A stretch of 64,000 nt of DNA from CAVXSP01 sp963724645 (GCA_963724645.1 CAVRVJ010000003.1:310001-374000); one strand, 5' to 3'. Positions 22,344-33,793 are shown, counted from the first letter of the stretch. The notes: a model not told the origin generated them from the letters alone. Program-made: numbers and translations.

Positions 22344-23927
22344 CTATTTCAGGTCCTTCTTCACGACCTTCCCCGTCGGTCCGACCGGCAGCGAGTCGCG
22401 AAACTCAATCGACCGCGGGTACTTGAACGCGGCCATCTGCTCTTTGCTCCACGCGATCAGCTCTTCCGCGTTCAGGGCGGCGCCCGATTTCAGCACGACG
22501 TACGCTTTGATCTCTTCGCCGAGCCGCACGTCGGGCACGCCAACCACGGCGGCGAGCGAGACGGCCGGATGCGTGAGCAGCACTTCTTCGATCTCGCGCG
22601 GGTACACGTTCATCCCGCCCCGCAGAATGAGATCCTTCTTGCGATCGACGATCGAGAGAAACCCGTCCTCGTCGAGCACGCCGATGTCGCCGGTGTGCAG
22701 CCAGCCGCCCCGCAGGGCTTCAGCCGTCTCTGCCGGCCGGTTGTAGTAGCCCTTCATGACGTTGTGGCCGCGGATCACGACCTCCCCGCGCGCTCCGGCG
22801 GGGACCGGCTGGTCCCGATCATCGACAACGCGGATTTCGCATCCGGCCACGGGAATGCCAACCGTTCCGGGTTTTGACGGCAGGAAGACCTGGTTGAAGC
22901 AGGCGACCGGTGAGGTCTCCGACAGACCGTAGCCCTCGAGCAGCCGGACGTTGAACGTACGCTCGAAGTCCCGCAGCAGTTGAACCGGCATCGGCGCCCC
23001 ACCGGAAACGCAGACTTTGAGTGATGCCGCCGAGCTGGCGACGTCCGTCTGCGATTCGCGCACATGTTGCAGCAGTACCCAGTACATCGTTGGGACGCCG
23101 ACCCAGTACGACACGGCCTCCTCCACGAACGCGCGCAACACGGCAGCCGGGTCAAAACGCGGCAGCAGCACGAGCGTGAAACCGCCGGCGATGCCCGCGT
23201 TCATCTGCGCCAGTCTGGCCGGTGGAGTGAAAGAGCGGAAGCGTGATGAGCGAAACCATCCTTGCGTCGACGGCGAACCCGAGCAGCGGCAGGATCATGT
23301 CCCGCGATGCCATCGCGTTCATCGTCATGTTGACGTGCGTAAGCTCGGCGCCCTTGGGCTGACCGGTCGTGCCCGAGGTGTAGAGCATGACGGCTGTGTC
23401 ATCCGGCGCAGTGGCACAGCTTTCGAAGATCGACGGCTGGCCGTCGATGACTTGTCCCAGGGTCAGCGACCGATCGACCGGGCTGGCCGCCGTGGGATCG
23501 ATCGTCATCACGATGAGATGCCGGCACCCCGGAACGCTGGCGCAGGCCTGTTCGCGCCATGCGGGCCATTGGCAGTTCCGGCGTGCCTTCAAAGACAAGC
23601 AGAGCCTGGGCATCGCTATCCTGCAGGTGATACGCGATCTCGCGCGGTTTGAGCAGGACATTGAGCGGCACGACGACGCCGCCGAGTTTCAGGATCGCGT
23701 AGTACGCGATCGGAAACAAAGGAGTGTTCGGGCAGGCCAGAGCAATGTGATCGCCCGGACCGAGGCCGAGCGTGGCGAAGTCCTGAGGCCAGCTGGCTCG
23801 CCGCCGCATCGACCTGCGCATATGTCAGCCGGTGCCCGCCGCAGACGACGGCGGTCCTGCCCGGCGTGAGACGCGCCTGATGTTCAAGCAGGTTACAAAG
23901 ATTCAGCGTGGTGGCGGTCGGAAACAT
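22344..23927 (-). CDS. Acyl-CoA ligase (AMP-forming), long-chain fatty acid type, frameshifted
   Basis: About 528 residues. It begins MFPTATTLNLCNLLEHQARL. The ANL-family motifs appear in order: YTSGTTGQPKGAELTH (P-loop), EGYGLSETSP, WLHTGDIGVLDEDGFL, DRKKDLILRGGMNVYP, and GPTGKVVKKDL with the catalytic Lys. It should activate a carboxylic acid to acyl-AMP and then to acyl-CoA. Frame changes near 23800, 23560 and 23225, with the family sequence complete across them. Substrate is predicted from family similarity only. It is transcribed with, and 24 bases downstream of, the PQQ-type gene on the minus strand. Confidence 0.88.
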
Positions 23928-23951
23928 TGGCGTCGATTGTGGTCGGCTGGA

Positions 23952-25367
23952 CTATCGACCCATTTGCCCGACGGCAGATCCGCTCACGGCAAACGCCAGC
24001 AGGACGTTGCCTGGCGTTCCCCCGAAGCGGGGGTAGCCCGAGTTCACGAACATCATCCCGCCAACGATGACGGGTCCAGCGCCGTCGAGTGATCCGCCCT
24101 TGCCCTGAACGCCATTGACCGTCGAACGGACGAGCATGGCCGGGGCGCCAAAATCGTGGTCCGGACCATTGTTGCGAGGACAATTCGCTCCCTGAATGTT
24201 GCACGCCGAATTGTAGACGTCGTTGAGCGTCGTCTGCTGTGACCAGAGGATCCGGCCCGTCTTCAGGTCGAGCGCGACGATGGCGTCGCTCGTCGTTGTT
24301 GCCGGATACGAGTAATTGTCGCCTGTCGTGATGTAGAGGACGCCGCGTGGAACGTCGACCGTGGGAGTCGACCAGACGCCCGCACCCGAGGGGCCCAGGG
24401 TGTCGGCGCCGCTTGCGGCGATTCCTGTCTTGCTCGGCACCCCGACCAGGTACGCCTTCCAGACCTTCGAGCCGTCGCGAACGCGAAGCGCGGTGACGCT
24501 GCCGCGAAACGTGCAGCACGGATACTGCGCATCGATCGCGCGCGTTTCTTCCCAGGAGGCAGCCGGCACGAACACGATGTCTCCGTTGACCGCAGCCGCG
24601 GCGGTCAATCGCACCGCTTCGTGTTCTTCCACTCGCTCCTTCCAGCGGAGGGATCCGGTCCGTGCGTCGAGCGCGTAGACCCAGCCGATCTGGTCGCTGA
24701 AGACGAGCGTCCGCGCCCCGTGATCGTCGGCCACAACGGGCGCCGATCGAACGGGACCGTTCGCCTGAAAAACCCAGTACAGGCATCCCGTGCCGGCGTC
24801 GATCGCGTGAACGGATCCACCGGCGCTGCCGACGAACAACGTGCCATCGTGCACCGTCGGCGCGGCCACAGCCATGATGTCGCCCTGAAACGCGAACGCC
24901 CACTTCAGCGTCAGTCGGCCGAGGTCTGACGTAGTGAGCCCGGCGAACCCGCCGGTCTGGAATCTCGCATTCGTCGCGTCAGGGCTCCAGCCGTTCCACG
25001 ACGGTGCGGACGGGGACGATCCCATGGCCTGCCCGCCTCGGCACGACGCGCTCGCCGGCAGAGCGGGCTCCGCGTCCTTCGTGCCGATGAAGCTTGCCAC
25101 CGCTTCGCGTTCATTGCGCCGCAGGGGATACGCGATGCTCATCATGACCCCGAAGTCTAGGGTGCGAAGGATGCGCGAGGCCGGCATCTTCTGAAGCTCT
25201 TCGCGTCGCGGAATGCGAGGACTCGCCTGGTCGTGGCAGGACGCGCAATATTTCCGGTAGATCTCTTCGCCGGACGCGGCAGTCGCTTGCGCCCGCAGCG
25301 CAGCAAGGCCGCACACGGCAGCCGCAGACGCAAGAGCGAACGCGATCGAGGCTCGCATCGATGTCAT
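23952..25367 (-). CDS. Secreted cytochrome c / PQQ-type dehydrogenase-like protein with an internal deletion
   Basis: 471 residues with a signal peptide and one heme c site (YCASCHDQ) near residue 43. A PQQ-type propeller follows: GWSPDATNARFQ, repeated WAFAFQGD/VHAIDAGTG/VYALDARTG blades, and TPTVDVPRGVLYITTGDN. It resembles polyvinyl-alcohol-dehydrogenase-like proteins, periplasmic oxidases that pass electrons to cytochrome c. After FGAPAML the sequence jumps directly to TVNGVQGKGGSLDGAGPV, which in relatives lies well over 100 residues later, so about one-fourth of the propeller is missing in frame. Start may be 25367 or ATG 25358. Confidence 0.7.
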   Translation of the reverse strand: MTSMRASIAFALASAAAVCGLAALRAQATAASGEEIYRKYCASCHDQASPRIPRREELQKMPASRILRTLDFGVMMSIAYPLRRNEREAVASFIGTKDAEPALPASASCRGGQAMGSSPSAPSWNGWSPDATNARFQTGGFAGLTTSDLGRLTLKWAFAFQGDIMAVAAPTVHDGTLFVGSAGGSVHAIDAGTGCLYWVFQANGPVRSAPVVADDHGARTLVFSDQIGWVYALDARTGSLRWKERVEEHEAVRLTAAAAVNGDIVFVPAASWEETRAIDAQYPCCTFRGSVTALRVRDGSKVWKAYLVGVPSKTGIAASGADTLGPSGAGVWSTPTVDVPRGVLYITTGDNYSYPATTTSDAIVALDLKTGRILWSQQTTLNDVYNSACNIQGANCPRNNGPDHDFGAPAMLVRSTVNGVQGKGGSLDGAGPVIVGGMMFVNSGYPRFGGTPGNVLLAFAVSGSAVGQMGR

Positions 25368-25383
25368 CTAATCCCGGAAAGCT

Positions 25384-25470
25384 CCGGAAAGCACTTGACT
25401 TGACGTGGTATCGTCGCGCGCCCGCGAGGGCGCGGGCGGAGTGTACCACGTCAAGTCAAGTGACTTTCCG
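25384..25470. repeat. Palindromic repeat, copy 1 (best preserved)
   Basis: The left arm 25384-25410 (CCGGAAAGCACTTGACTTGA then CGTGGTA) is matched by the right arm 25444-25470, with nineteen bases perfectly complementary (TACCACGTCAAGTCAAGTG) and CTTTCCG beyond a one-base slip. The centre 25411-25443 is GC-rich and contains its own palindrome, CGCGCCC-GCGA-GGGCGCG. The whole can fold into one long hairpin. Related copies lie at 32531, 33715, 34166 and 35111. Sequence 25471-25748 beyond it shows no gene. Confidence 0.85.
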
Positions 25471-25748
25471 TAGATAGAACGAGGCCGGCGGTCAGTCCGT
25501 GCCCCCGCCTCCGCGGCCCCCGCCGGCCCGCCGGTCCCCATCCTGCGATCGCCGCCTCTCGCGGAACGAGTAAGTCGATCGCGGGGTCAAGGCGCTCGAT
25601 CCCGCCGACAGGTTCGGTCGATGTCATGAGTCCCTGGGAGACGCGCCGCTAACTGTCGATCAGATGCGCGTCCACGGCAAGCTGGAAACGCCGCTCGGGC
25701 CCGTTGCGGCAGGACGACGGAGCGCCAGTGCCGGCGCCCGACACCCGC

Positions 25749-25754
25749 TATACT
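25749..25754 (+). promoter_or_regulatory. -10 box of typA, probably leaderless
   Basis: TATACT ends six bases before ATG 25761. The intervening GAAAGG is too close to the ATG to act as a normal ribosome-binding site. Confidence 0.5.
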
Positions 25755-25760
25755 GAAAGG

Positions 25761-27601
<1,841 letters not shown>

Positions 27602-27607
27602 CGCCCG

Positions 27608-29002
27608 TCAACGCGGAGGCCGGAAGTGCACCTGCCGGCCGTCATAGATGCAGACGACCCGCGGGTCGTTCCCGGCGGGAATCGATGCGTCCGCGTACGC
27701 GATCGTGCCGAAAATGTGCGTTCGGCCGAACGTATCCGAGAACACGACATTCAGGTACCCACTGATGCCGTCACGCAGCAACCGCTCGGTGCGTGAATCC
27801 CCAGGGACCAGAACGACGTCTCCGTGATAGCTGCGAACCCACGGATCGTCCCGAATTCCCCGGGTGAAAGCCGCGGTGAACGCAGTGACCTGATGCGATT
27901 GGATCGCCAACGCGACCTGATAGCCGGCGAGTCCGGCGACGTAGATCGTGAGCATTGCCGGAAGGAGGCGGCCCGATGGCAAACGCGCCCAGAGTCGAGC
28001 CGTGACATGCCCGGCAGCCAGGCATAGTCCAAACCCCGGCAGGTACAGGTACAGCTCGCTCCTCGCCACGACCGGCAGCACCGGTGCGATGAACACGAGA
28101 AACCAGACGATGCCGTACAGGGCAAGACGCAGGAGCGAGAGATCCGCGGTCTTGTTCGTTCTGCTCCGCCCGCGAAGGGAAAACGCCGCGGGGCCTGCCA
28201 CGAGCGCGATGAGCGCCGCCGGAGATGGGACCGCCCGTAACAGGTAGATCCGGGCGCCGCGGATCCATCGCGACAGCGCGAACACCCACTTGTAGTGCTC
28301 GTCGGTCGACAGCGGCATAAGCGCGCCCGAAGCCATCCGCAAGAGCATCGGAGCGGCGCCGAGGGCCAGCAGCACGGCGACTCCGAGGATGCGCCGGCGC
28401 GTGAGAAGAGGGCCGGCAGGCGGCGTAAACAACATCAGGACCGGGAGAAGCGCGGCCGTCTCCTTCGACAGAAACGCGGCTACATATGCCACGCCCGCCG
28501 CGACAAGCCAGCGACGCGCGCCTCCTTGCTCCCAGCGCAGCCAGCACAGAAGCGCCACGAACGAGCACGCGCTCATGAGCAGCTCGGGACGCGCCGAAGG
28601 CCAGAAGATCGCAATGGTATGCGCCTTCGGGGTCAGGACGAACGCCAGTGCCGCCAGAAACGCCGCCCGCTCGCTCAATACGCCTCGGGCGAACTGATGC
28701 GCGGCGGCAATCACCAGAAGATGCACCGCCAGGTTGCTGATCCGGAACATGACCGGACTGAAGCCCCAGACGATGGCGTCGCCAAGGAGCGCGCTGTGCG
28801 CCAGCGGCCGGTAGAATCCGAAAGGATCCGGCGACGAAAAGATCTGCAGCACCGTTGGCCCCGTGAGCAGGCGGGCGATGTGGACGAAGTCGTCGCTCAC
28901 CCAGCCACCCCCGAGGAAGGGCGCCGCACTGGCGCCGAGTACAAGCACCAGGGTTCGATACAGGACTTGGGGATGCGACAGCCGCGCCATCAATGGCCGC
29001 AT
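27608..29002 (-). CDS. Polytopic membrane protein, GT39/PMT-like
   Basis: 464 residues with about ten membrane segments. The first loop WVSDDFVHIARLL has the double Asp that serves catalysis in PMT-type enzymes, followed by FGFYRPLAHS. A C-terminal soluble domain of about 100 residues (GDVVLVPGDSRTERLLRDG) ends the protein. It probably transfers a sugar from a polyprenyl-phosphate donor in the periplasm; acceptor unknown. Convergent with typA with six bases between stops, and divergent from the following GT87-like gene. No frame break. Confidence 0.65.
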   Translation of the reverse strand: MRPLMARLSHPQVLYRTLVLVLGASAAPFLGGGWVSDDFVHIARLLTGPTVLQIFSSPDPFGFYRPLAHSALLGDAIVWGFSPVMFRISNLAVHLLVIAAAHQFARGVLSERAAFLAALAFVLTPKAHTIAIFWPSARPELLMSACSFVALLCWLRWEQGGARRWLVAAGVAYVAAFLSKETAALLPVLMLFTPPAGPLLTRRRILGVAVLLALGAAPMLLRMASGALMPLSTDEHYKWVFALSRWIRGARIYLLRAVPSPAALIALVAGPAAFSLRGRSRTNKTADLSLLRLALYGIVWFLVFIAPVLPVVARSELYLYLPGFGLCLAAGHVTARLWARLPSGRLLPAMLTIYVAGLAGYQVALAIQSHQVTAFTAAFTRGIRDDPWVRSYHGDVVLVPGDSRTERLLRDGISGYLNVVFSDTFGRTHIFGTIAYADASIPAGNDPRVVCIYDGRQVHFRPPR

Positions 29003-29039
29003 GTTCGGACGGGCATTCTACTGTGCCGATCAGGTGGGG

Positions 29040-29045
29040 TACGCT
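29040..29045 (+). promoter_or_regulatory. -10 box of the first GT87-like gene, probably leaderless
   Basis: TACGCT ends seven bases before GTG 29053. Confidence 0.35.
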
Positions 29046-29052
29046 GTTCCCC

Positions 29053-30193
29053 GTGCCGAATCGCCTGCGACCGTGGCTGTGGCCTCTGGTAACTGTCGCG
29101 GTCGCCGTCCTCGCCTACGCCCTGCTGCGCCACAAGCGAACCGAGCTCGTCGACTTCGCGGTACCCCGCACGGCTGCCATGCGCGTGATTGCCGCCGAGC
29201 CCCTGTATCGGCCGGAGGACGGTCACTATCAGTACAAGTATCTGCCGGCGTTCGCGTTCTTCATGATCCCGTTCACCTGGCCGCCCAAGGAGGCCGCGGA
29301 AGGTCTCTGGTTCGCGCTGACGGTCTACATGACCTGGGTGTTCGTGCGGCTGTCGCTTCGCGCGTTGCCGGACCGCCGGATGTCGGTCCAGCCCCTCGTC
29401 TGGCTGACCTTATTGCTCAACGGAAAGTTCTTGGTAAAGGAACTGGCGTTCGGCCAATTCAATCTCCCGCTCGCCCTGCTGTTCATCGGCGCGGTGATCG
29501 CCGCGCAGCGCAAGAGACCCATTCTCGCCGGGGTGTTCGTCGGGATCGGGGTCTTCGTGAAACCGTACGCGCTCGTCCTGCTGCCCTGGCTGGCGTGGAC
29601 GCAGGGCTGGCCCGCACTTGCCGCGTTCGGCGGCGTCACGACTCGCCGGTCTCGCGCTTCCGGCATCCGTCTACGGCTGGAGCGGTAACCTCGCCCTGCT
29701 TCATGAGTGGTACCGCACGGTCACCGAGACGACGGCACCGAACCTGCTCGTGGGCGAAAACATTTCTTTTGTCACCATGTGGTCGAAGTGGCTTCGACCC
29801 GGGGCAACGGCGTCGGCGCTCGCAGCGGCGACCGCGGCCGCCGCACTCGGGCTCGGCGCGCTCGTCCTGCGGAAGGGTCGCCTGGTCACCGAGCCGAACT
29901 ACCTCGACTGCGCGTTCTTCTTCGTGCTGATCCCGCTGCTCTCGCCGCAAGGGTGGGATTACGTGCTGCTGCTGGCGCTGCCGGCCTACATGTGCCTTGT
30001 CGATCGCTGGTCCGACTCGACGCCCGCCTGGCGGGCCGCAGCGATGGCGGCGTTCATTCTGACGAGCTTCACGATCTTCGACGTGTTGCGGCGAGGCCTG
30101 TACCTGCATCTGCTCGCGCTGTCCGGCGAAAGCGTCGGCGCAATTCTGCTGGCCGTCTGTCTCGCCCGCCTCCGCTGGCGCGCTGTGGCGTGA
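29053..30193 (+). CDS. GT87 family (DUF2029) membrane glycosyltransferase, first copy (one frameshift)
   Basis: About 380 residues starting VPNRLRPWLWPLVTV. Eight to ten hydrophobic segments and characteristic loops: VDFAVPRTAAMRVI, PLYRPEDGHYQYKYLP, FGQFNLPLALLF and LLSPQGWDYVLLL. GT87 enzymes use polyprenyl-phosphate sugars. The frame changes once near 29640. It is closely similar to the next gene along its whole length, so the pair arose by tandem duplication. Confidence 0.75.
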
Positions 30194-30225
30194 TCGGCGG
30201 CCGCAGCCGCCACGTGGGCTGCGGC

Positions 30226-30231
30226 TATACT
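30226..30231 (+). promoter_or_regulatory. -10 box of the second GT87-like gene
   Basis: TATACT lies eleven bases before ATG 30243, allowing only a four- or five-base leader. Confidence 0.4.
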
Positions 30232-30242
30232 TTGTCGCTGAG

Positions 30243-31376
30243 ATGAAGGCGAAGTTGCGCCCATTCCTTCTGCCGCTGGTGCTCGCCGTTCTCGCAATTC
30301 TCGTCTACAACAAGCGCGTCCAGCACGAGATGGTCGACTTCACCATCTGGCGGCAGGCGGCGGTGCGCGGGCTTCAGGCGCAACCGCTCTATCGCCCCGA
30401 AGACGGCCACTACCAGTTCAAGTACTTTCCGGTATTCGCCCTCATGATGGCGCCCTTCGCGGTCCTGGATCAGGACACGGCCAAGATGATCTGGTTTGCG
30501 GTGTCGTTCGGGTTGCTCGCGGCCTTTCTGCGCTGGTCAATTGCGGCGCTGCCCGAACGCCGGCAGTCGGAGCGCGCGCTGCTCTGGCTTGCTATCGTGC
30601 TCATGGCGAAGTTCTATGCGCATGAGCTGCTGCTCGGTCAGACCAACCTGTTGCTGGGCGCCCTCCTCGTCGCGGGCCTCCTGGCCATTCAGATCGATCA
30701 ACCCGTGATGGCCGGCGGCCTCATCGGCGCGGCGGCATTCGTGAAGCCTTACGCGCTCCTCATTCTTCCATGGCTGGTCGTCATGCAGGGTGTGGCGGCT
30801 GGCGTCATGGCGGCAGGCATCGTTGTGACGGGCCTGTTGCTGCCGGCTGCCGTGTACGGCTGGATCGGTAACCGCGATCTGCTGCTCGGGTGGTACCGCA
30901 CGGTGTCGGACACGACGGAGCCGAACCTGCTCGGGAACGACAACGTCTCGCTGGCCGCGATGTGGGCCAAGTGGATCGGACCGGGACCGTCAGCGTCGGT
31001 CCTGGCGGCCCTTTCCGCGGCTGTGCTGGTCGGATTGGTCGTGATGATCTGCCGTAGACGCCGCGGCATCGCCACGCCGGAGTACCTCGAGTTCGCGCTG
31101 CTGATGCTGCTCATCCCGCTCCTGTCTCCCCAGGGCTGGGACTACGTCCTTCTTCTCGCCACACCAGCCGTCGTCTGCCTGCTCGATCGCTGGCGCGAGC
31201 TGACCAGAGCCTGGCAAGCCGCGCTCGGCCTGGCCCTCGTGCTCATGTGCCTGACCATGTTCGACGTCATGGGCCGGGATTTGTACGGCCGGTTCATGGC
31301 GCTCTCCGTTGTCACCGTGAGCGCCCTTGGTGTCGCCGCCGGTTTGGCTCACCTCCGCTGGCGGAAACTGGCGTAG
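30243..31376 (+). CDS. GT87 family (DUF2029) membrane glycosyltransferase, second copy
   Basis: 377 residues, intact. It shares VDFTIWRQAAVRGL, PLYRPEDGHYQFKYFP, LLGQTNLLLGALL, FVKPYALLILPWL and LLSPQGWDYVLLL with the preceding gene. The conserved Asp in VDF and the RPEDGHY loop are likely catalytic. It should act in the inner membrane on lipid-linked sugars; whether the two copies have different donors cannot be read. A short GGGTAG/CTACCC hairpin lies just downstream at about 31384-31399 without a T tract. Confidence 0.78.
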   Translation: MKAKLRPFLLPLVLAVLAILVYNKRVQHEMVDFTIWRQAAVRGLQAQPLYRPEDGHYQFKYFPVFALMMAPFAVLDQDTAKMIWFAVSFGLLAAFLRWSIAALPERRQSERALLWLAIVLMAKFYAHELLLGQTNLLLGALLVAGLLAIQIDQPVMAGGLIGAAAFVKPYALLILPWLVVMQGVAAGVMAAGIVVTGLLLPAAVYGWIGNRDLLLGWYRTVSDTTEPNLLGNDNVSLAAMWAKWIGPGPSASVLAALSAAVLVGLVVMICRRRRGIATPEYLEFALLMLLIPLLSPQGWDYVLLLATPAVVCLLDRWRELTRAWQAALGLALVLMCLTMFDVMGRDLYGRFMALSVVTVSALGVAAGLAHLRWRKLA

Positions 31377-31551
31377 CTCGTCGCGGGTAGCGACTACCCC
31401 GGACCAGTCGCCTTGTGTATCTATTGCCCTTGTCGCCGGGCCGGTCAGGCCTATCACAGGGGTAACGGTCCTCCCCACACGTGTCGAGCCTGGCATGTTG
31501 CTTGCGGGACGCGTCCGTGCCTTGCCGTCACAGCGCACCGGGGAGGAAAGC

Positions 31552-31752
31552 ATGAACGTGCACCGGCACCGCCAACTGCACCTGTGGATCACGGAACGCG
31601 ATTATTCGCTCCTGCGTGAGTTGGCGAAAGCGCGCCGGGAGACGCTGTCGTCGGTCGTTCGACGCCTTATCAAGCTGCAGCGTGCCGGTTCGGTGGTCGG
31701 CGACCCCGAGCCCCCGTGCGCGCGAGGCCATGCGGATCTCGGGCCGGCCTGA
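31552..31752 (+). CDS. Small ribbon-helix-helix-like protein
   Basis: 66 residues from ATG 31552, with GGGGAGGAAAG as a good ribosome-binding site. The central part LHLWITERDYSLLRELAK then RRETLSSVVRRLIK reads as a beta-strand and two helices of the Arc/CopG type. It could be a DNA-binding antitoxin or regulator; no toxin gene follows. The 31377-31551 gap before it shows nothing definite. Its ten or so last residues are Pro/Gly-rich. Confidence 0.55.
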   Translation: MNVHRHRQLHLWITERDYSLLRELAKARRETLSSVVRRLIKLQRAGSVVGDPEPPCARGHADLGPA

Positions 31753-31776
31753 CCGAGCCTGAGCTTTCGCTATAAT
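31748..31776 (+). promoter_or_regulatory. Promoter of the secreted-protein gene 31827
   Basis: TATAAT at 31771-31776 has a weak -35 (CTGACC at 31749-31754) sixteen bases upstream. The leader carries a small hairpin (GGGGAC...GTCCCC) before ATG 31827. Confidence 0.45.
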
Positions 31777-31826
31777 CAGCGCCTCAGGGGACGGACGGAG
31801 TCCCCGGTCAATGGAGTGAGATCCCT

Positions 31827-32525
31827 ATGAGCATCAGAAAAGTCGCTCTATCGTTTGTGCTGGCGCTGGTCTTCTCAGTGCCGTTCCTTCTGCGCGCGCA
31901 ACAGCCGGCCGCGCCCGCGGCGGGTCAGGCCAGGGGACCGCAGCAGCCGATGTCGTTCTTTGTGACGAGTGATCCGATCGGTGACGGCGGTAATCTCGGC
32001 GGCGTCGCCGGCGCGGACGCCCATTGCCAGAAGCTGGCCGTTGCTGCGGGCAGCACCAAGACGTGGCATGCGTATCTGAGCACTCAGGGCACGGGCGCCG
32101 TCAACGCGCGCGATCGTATCGGCCCCGGACCTTGGTACGGCTCCCGCGGCAATCTCATCGCCAGCAGCGTGGCCCAATTGCATGGCGACACGGCCGAGGA
32201 CGCGCGGCTCTGGCCGAATCTCAACAAGAGCACGGCGTTCACTGAGAAGAAGGAAATGCACAAGGGATTCGGCGACACGCCGAACGAGCACGACATTCTG
32301 ACCGGCACGCAGCCTGACGGCCGCGCGTACACGGATGCCGCGGACCACACGTGCGCGAATTGGACGAGCAACACCAGCACCGGCCGCGCGCAGCTCGGCC
32401 ACTTCGACCGGACGGGTGGACCCAACGCGTCGTGGAACTCGGTGCACGGCAGCCGCGGCTGCGCGCAGGCCGACCTGATTCCGACCGGCGGAATCGGGCT
32501 GCTGTACTGCTTCGCGGTGAACTGA
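31827..32525 (+). CDS. Secreted lectin-like/hypothetical protein
   Basis: 232 residues. A clear signal peptide (MSIRKVALSFVLALVFSVPFLL, cleaved after RAQ) precedes a Pro/Ala-rich linker and a compact domain. Its opening FFVTSDPIGDGGNLGG, DAHCQKLA, AGSTKTWHAYLS and later CANWTSNTS, GCAQ and LYCFAVN give four Cys that could form two disulfides. The fold resembles C-type-lectin-like extracellular domains; this is an impression from motifs, not a proved family. Function unknown. Confidence 0.65.
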   Translation: MSIRKVALSFVLALVFSVPFLLRAQQPAAPAAGQARGPQQPMSFFVTSDPIGDGGNLGGVAGADAHCQKLAVAAGSTKTWHAYLSTQGTGAVNARDRIGPGPWYGSRGNLIASSVAQLHGDTAEDARLWPNLNKSTAFTEKKEMHKGFGDTPNEHDILTGTQPDGRAYTDAADHTCANWTSNTSTGRAQLGHFDRTGGPNASWNSVHGSRGCAQADLIPTGGIGLLYCFAVN

Positions 32526-32530
32526 GGAGG

Positions 32531-32607
32531 CACTGGACTCGACGTGGTGCCGTCGCGCGCCCGAGGGCGCGGGCGCAACCTGCCATGTCAAGTCAAGTGA
32601 CTTTCCG
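32531..32607. repeat. Palindromic repeat, copy 2
   Basis: Left arm CACTGGACTCGACGTGGTGC (32531-32550), right arm starting TGCCATGTCAAGTCAAGTG (32581) and ending ACTTTCCG at 32607. The centre repeats CGCGCGCCCGAGGGCGCG as in copy 1. It lies between convergent genes and overlaps the last codons of the EamA gene. Confidence 0.8.
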
Positions 32608-33543
32608 TACAGGCAGGATCGCGCTGGCGCGGCCGAGGCGCGTCAGCGCGACGCCTGTCAGCACGCACCCGGCACCGACCAGCTTTCCAAGTGACACCGG
32701 CTCGTGCAGCCAGAGGATCGCGACCGCCATCGCGGTGATCGGGACGAGGTTGGAGTAGATCGCGGTTCGGGCCGCGCCTATCTGCTGCACCGCTGCGTAC
32801 CAAATGAGGTACGACAGACATAGCGCCAGCAGCGACGAGAGCACGAGGGCTGAGAGGCTCCAGACGCTGACGTGCGCCCAGGGGACCTGCGTCACCTGCG
32901 GCAGCATGAGGGTGGCGTACGGCAGGCCGCCCAGCGCCATCGTCATGCCGGTGACATAGAGCGGCGAATGCCGCGCAATCAACCGGCTTGATCCCAGCGT
33001 GTAGATGGCCCAGCAGATCATCGAGGTCGCCACCATCAGATCTCCGCTCAGGGTAGTTCCACCGAGCGAGGCGCCTCGTCCGACGACGAAGTAGACACCG
33101 AGGATGGAGACGCCTGCCCCGGCCCAGTGCACGCGCGGGATCCGTTCGTGGCCGACTGCCGCTGACAAGATGGCGACAACGGCTGGCGTCGTGCCGATGA
33201 TGAGGGCCGCATTGGATACGCTCGTACCGGCCACACCGCGCACGAAGCAGAACTGGTAGACGAAGTGGCCGACCAGCCCCAGCCAGACGAGGTCCCACCG
33301 GTCACGCGGAGTCAACACGGCCGGCGTGTAGAGCACGCGCGAGAACGCTCCGTCCGACTGCCGCCCGCGGCGCCGGCTCCAGACGATCGCGGCCAGGAAC
33401 ACGAGCGCAGCGATGGTGATGCGCACGGCGTTGAACGCCTGCGGCGGCACTTCTTCGAATGCGCGCTTGATGACGCTGTAGTTGGCACCCCAGATGAACA
33501 CCATCAGGAGCAGAAGGATGTCGATGTGCCCGGGCCGTCTCAT
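32593..33543 (-). CDS. EamA/DMT-family transporter
   Basis: 316 residues from ATG 33543 (MRRPGHIDILLLLMVFIWGANY). Two EamA repeats give about ten membrane helices: WGANYSVIKRAFEEVPP in the first, GALVLS/YLIWYAAVQQIGAARTAIYSNL and PVSLGKLVGAGCVLTGV in the second. A drug/metabolite exporter of unknown substrate. The last residues VRKVT and the TGA stop are supplied by the arm of palindromic repeat copy 2. The longer frame up to 33780 has no family match and contains another repeat, so the internal ATG is chosen. Confidence 0.88.
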   Translation of the reverse strand: MRRPGHIDILLLLMVFIWGANYSVIKRAFEEVPPQAFNAVRITIAALVFLAAIVWSRRRGRQSDGAFSRVLYTPAVLTPRDRWDLVWLGLVGHFVYQFCFVRGVAGTSVSNAALIIGTTPAVVAILSAAVGHERIPRVHWAGAGVSILGVYFVVGRGASLGGTTLSGDLMVATSMICWAIYTLGSSRLIARHSPLYVTGMTMALGGLPYATLMLPQVTQVPWAHVSVWSLSALVLSSLLALCLSYLIWYAAVQQIGAARTAIYSNLVPITAMAVAILWLHEPVSLGKLVGAGCVLTGVALTRLGRASAILPVRKVT

Positions 33544-33714
33544 GCGCACGGGACCTGGAGAAGGCCACTGGTGACTGGCCCCGTGCCCAGGAGAAGCCAG
33601 GCTGCCGGCCGTGTCATCTCGCCAGTCAGGCAGATGACACGGCGCGACGGTCTTGACGCGCCTCGAGCCAGGAGTCTGGAGGACCGTGGCCGCTGCTTCA
33701 CTTACACGGAGAGT

Positions 33715-33789
33715 CAGTTGACTTGACGTGGTCCTTGCGCCCGCGCCGCCGCGGGCGCGCGGCGATGCCACGTCGGTCAAGTGCTTTCC
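33715..33789. repeat. Palindromic repeat, copy 3
   Basis: Left arm CAGTTGACTTGACGTGG at 33715-33731, right arm CCACGTCGGTCAAGTGCTTT (ending CC at 33789) from 33768. The GC-rich centre is CGCCCGCGCCGCCGCGGGCGCGCGG. It ends five bases before the atpE stop. Confidence 0.75.
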
Positions 33790-33793
33790 AGGA

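Noticed and set aside
31377..31551. Small RNA or terminator after the GT87 pair
   Set aside because: There is a short GGGTAG/CTACCC hairpin, but no T tract, promoter or conserved feature to support either.
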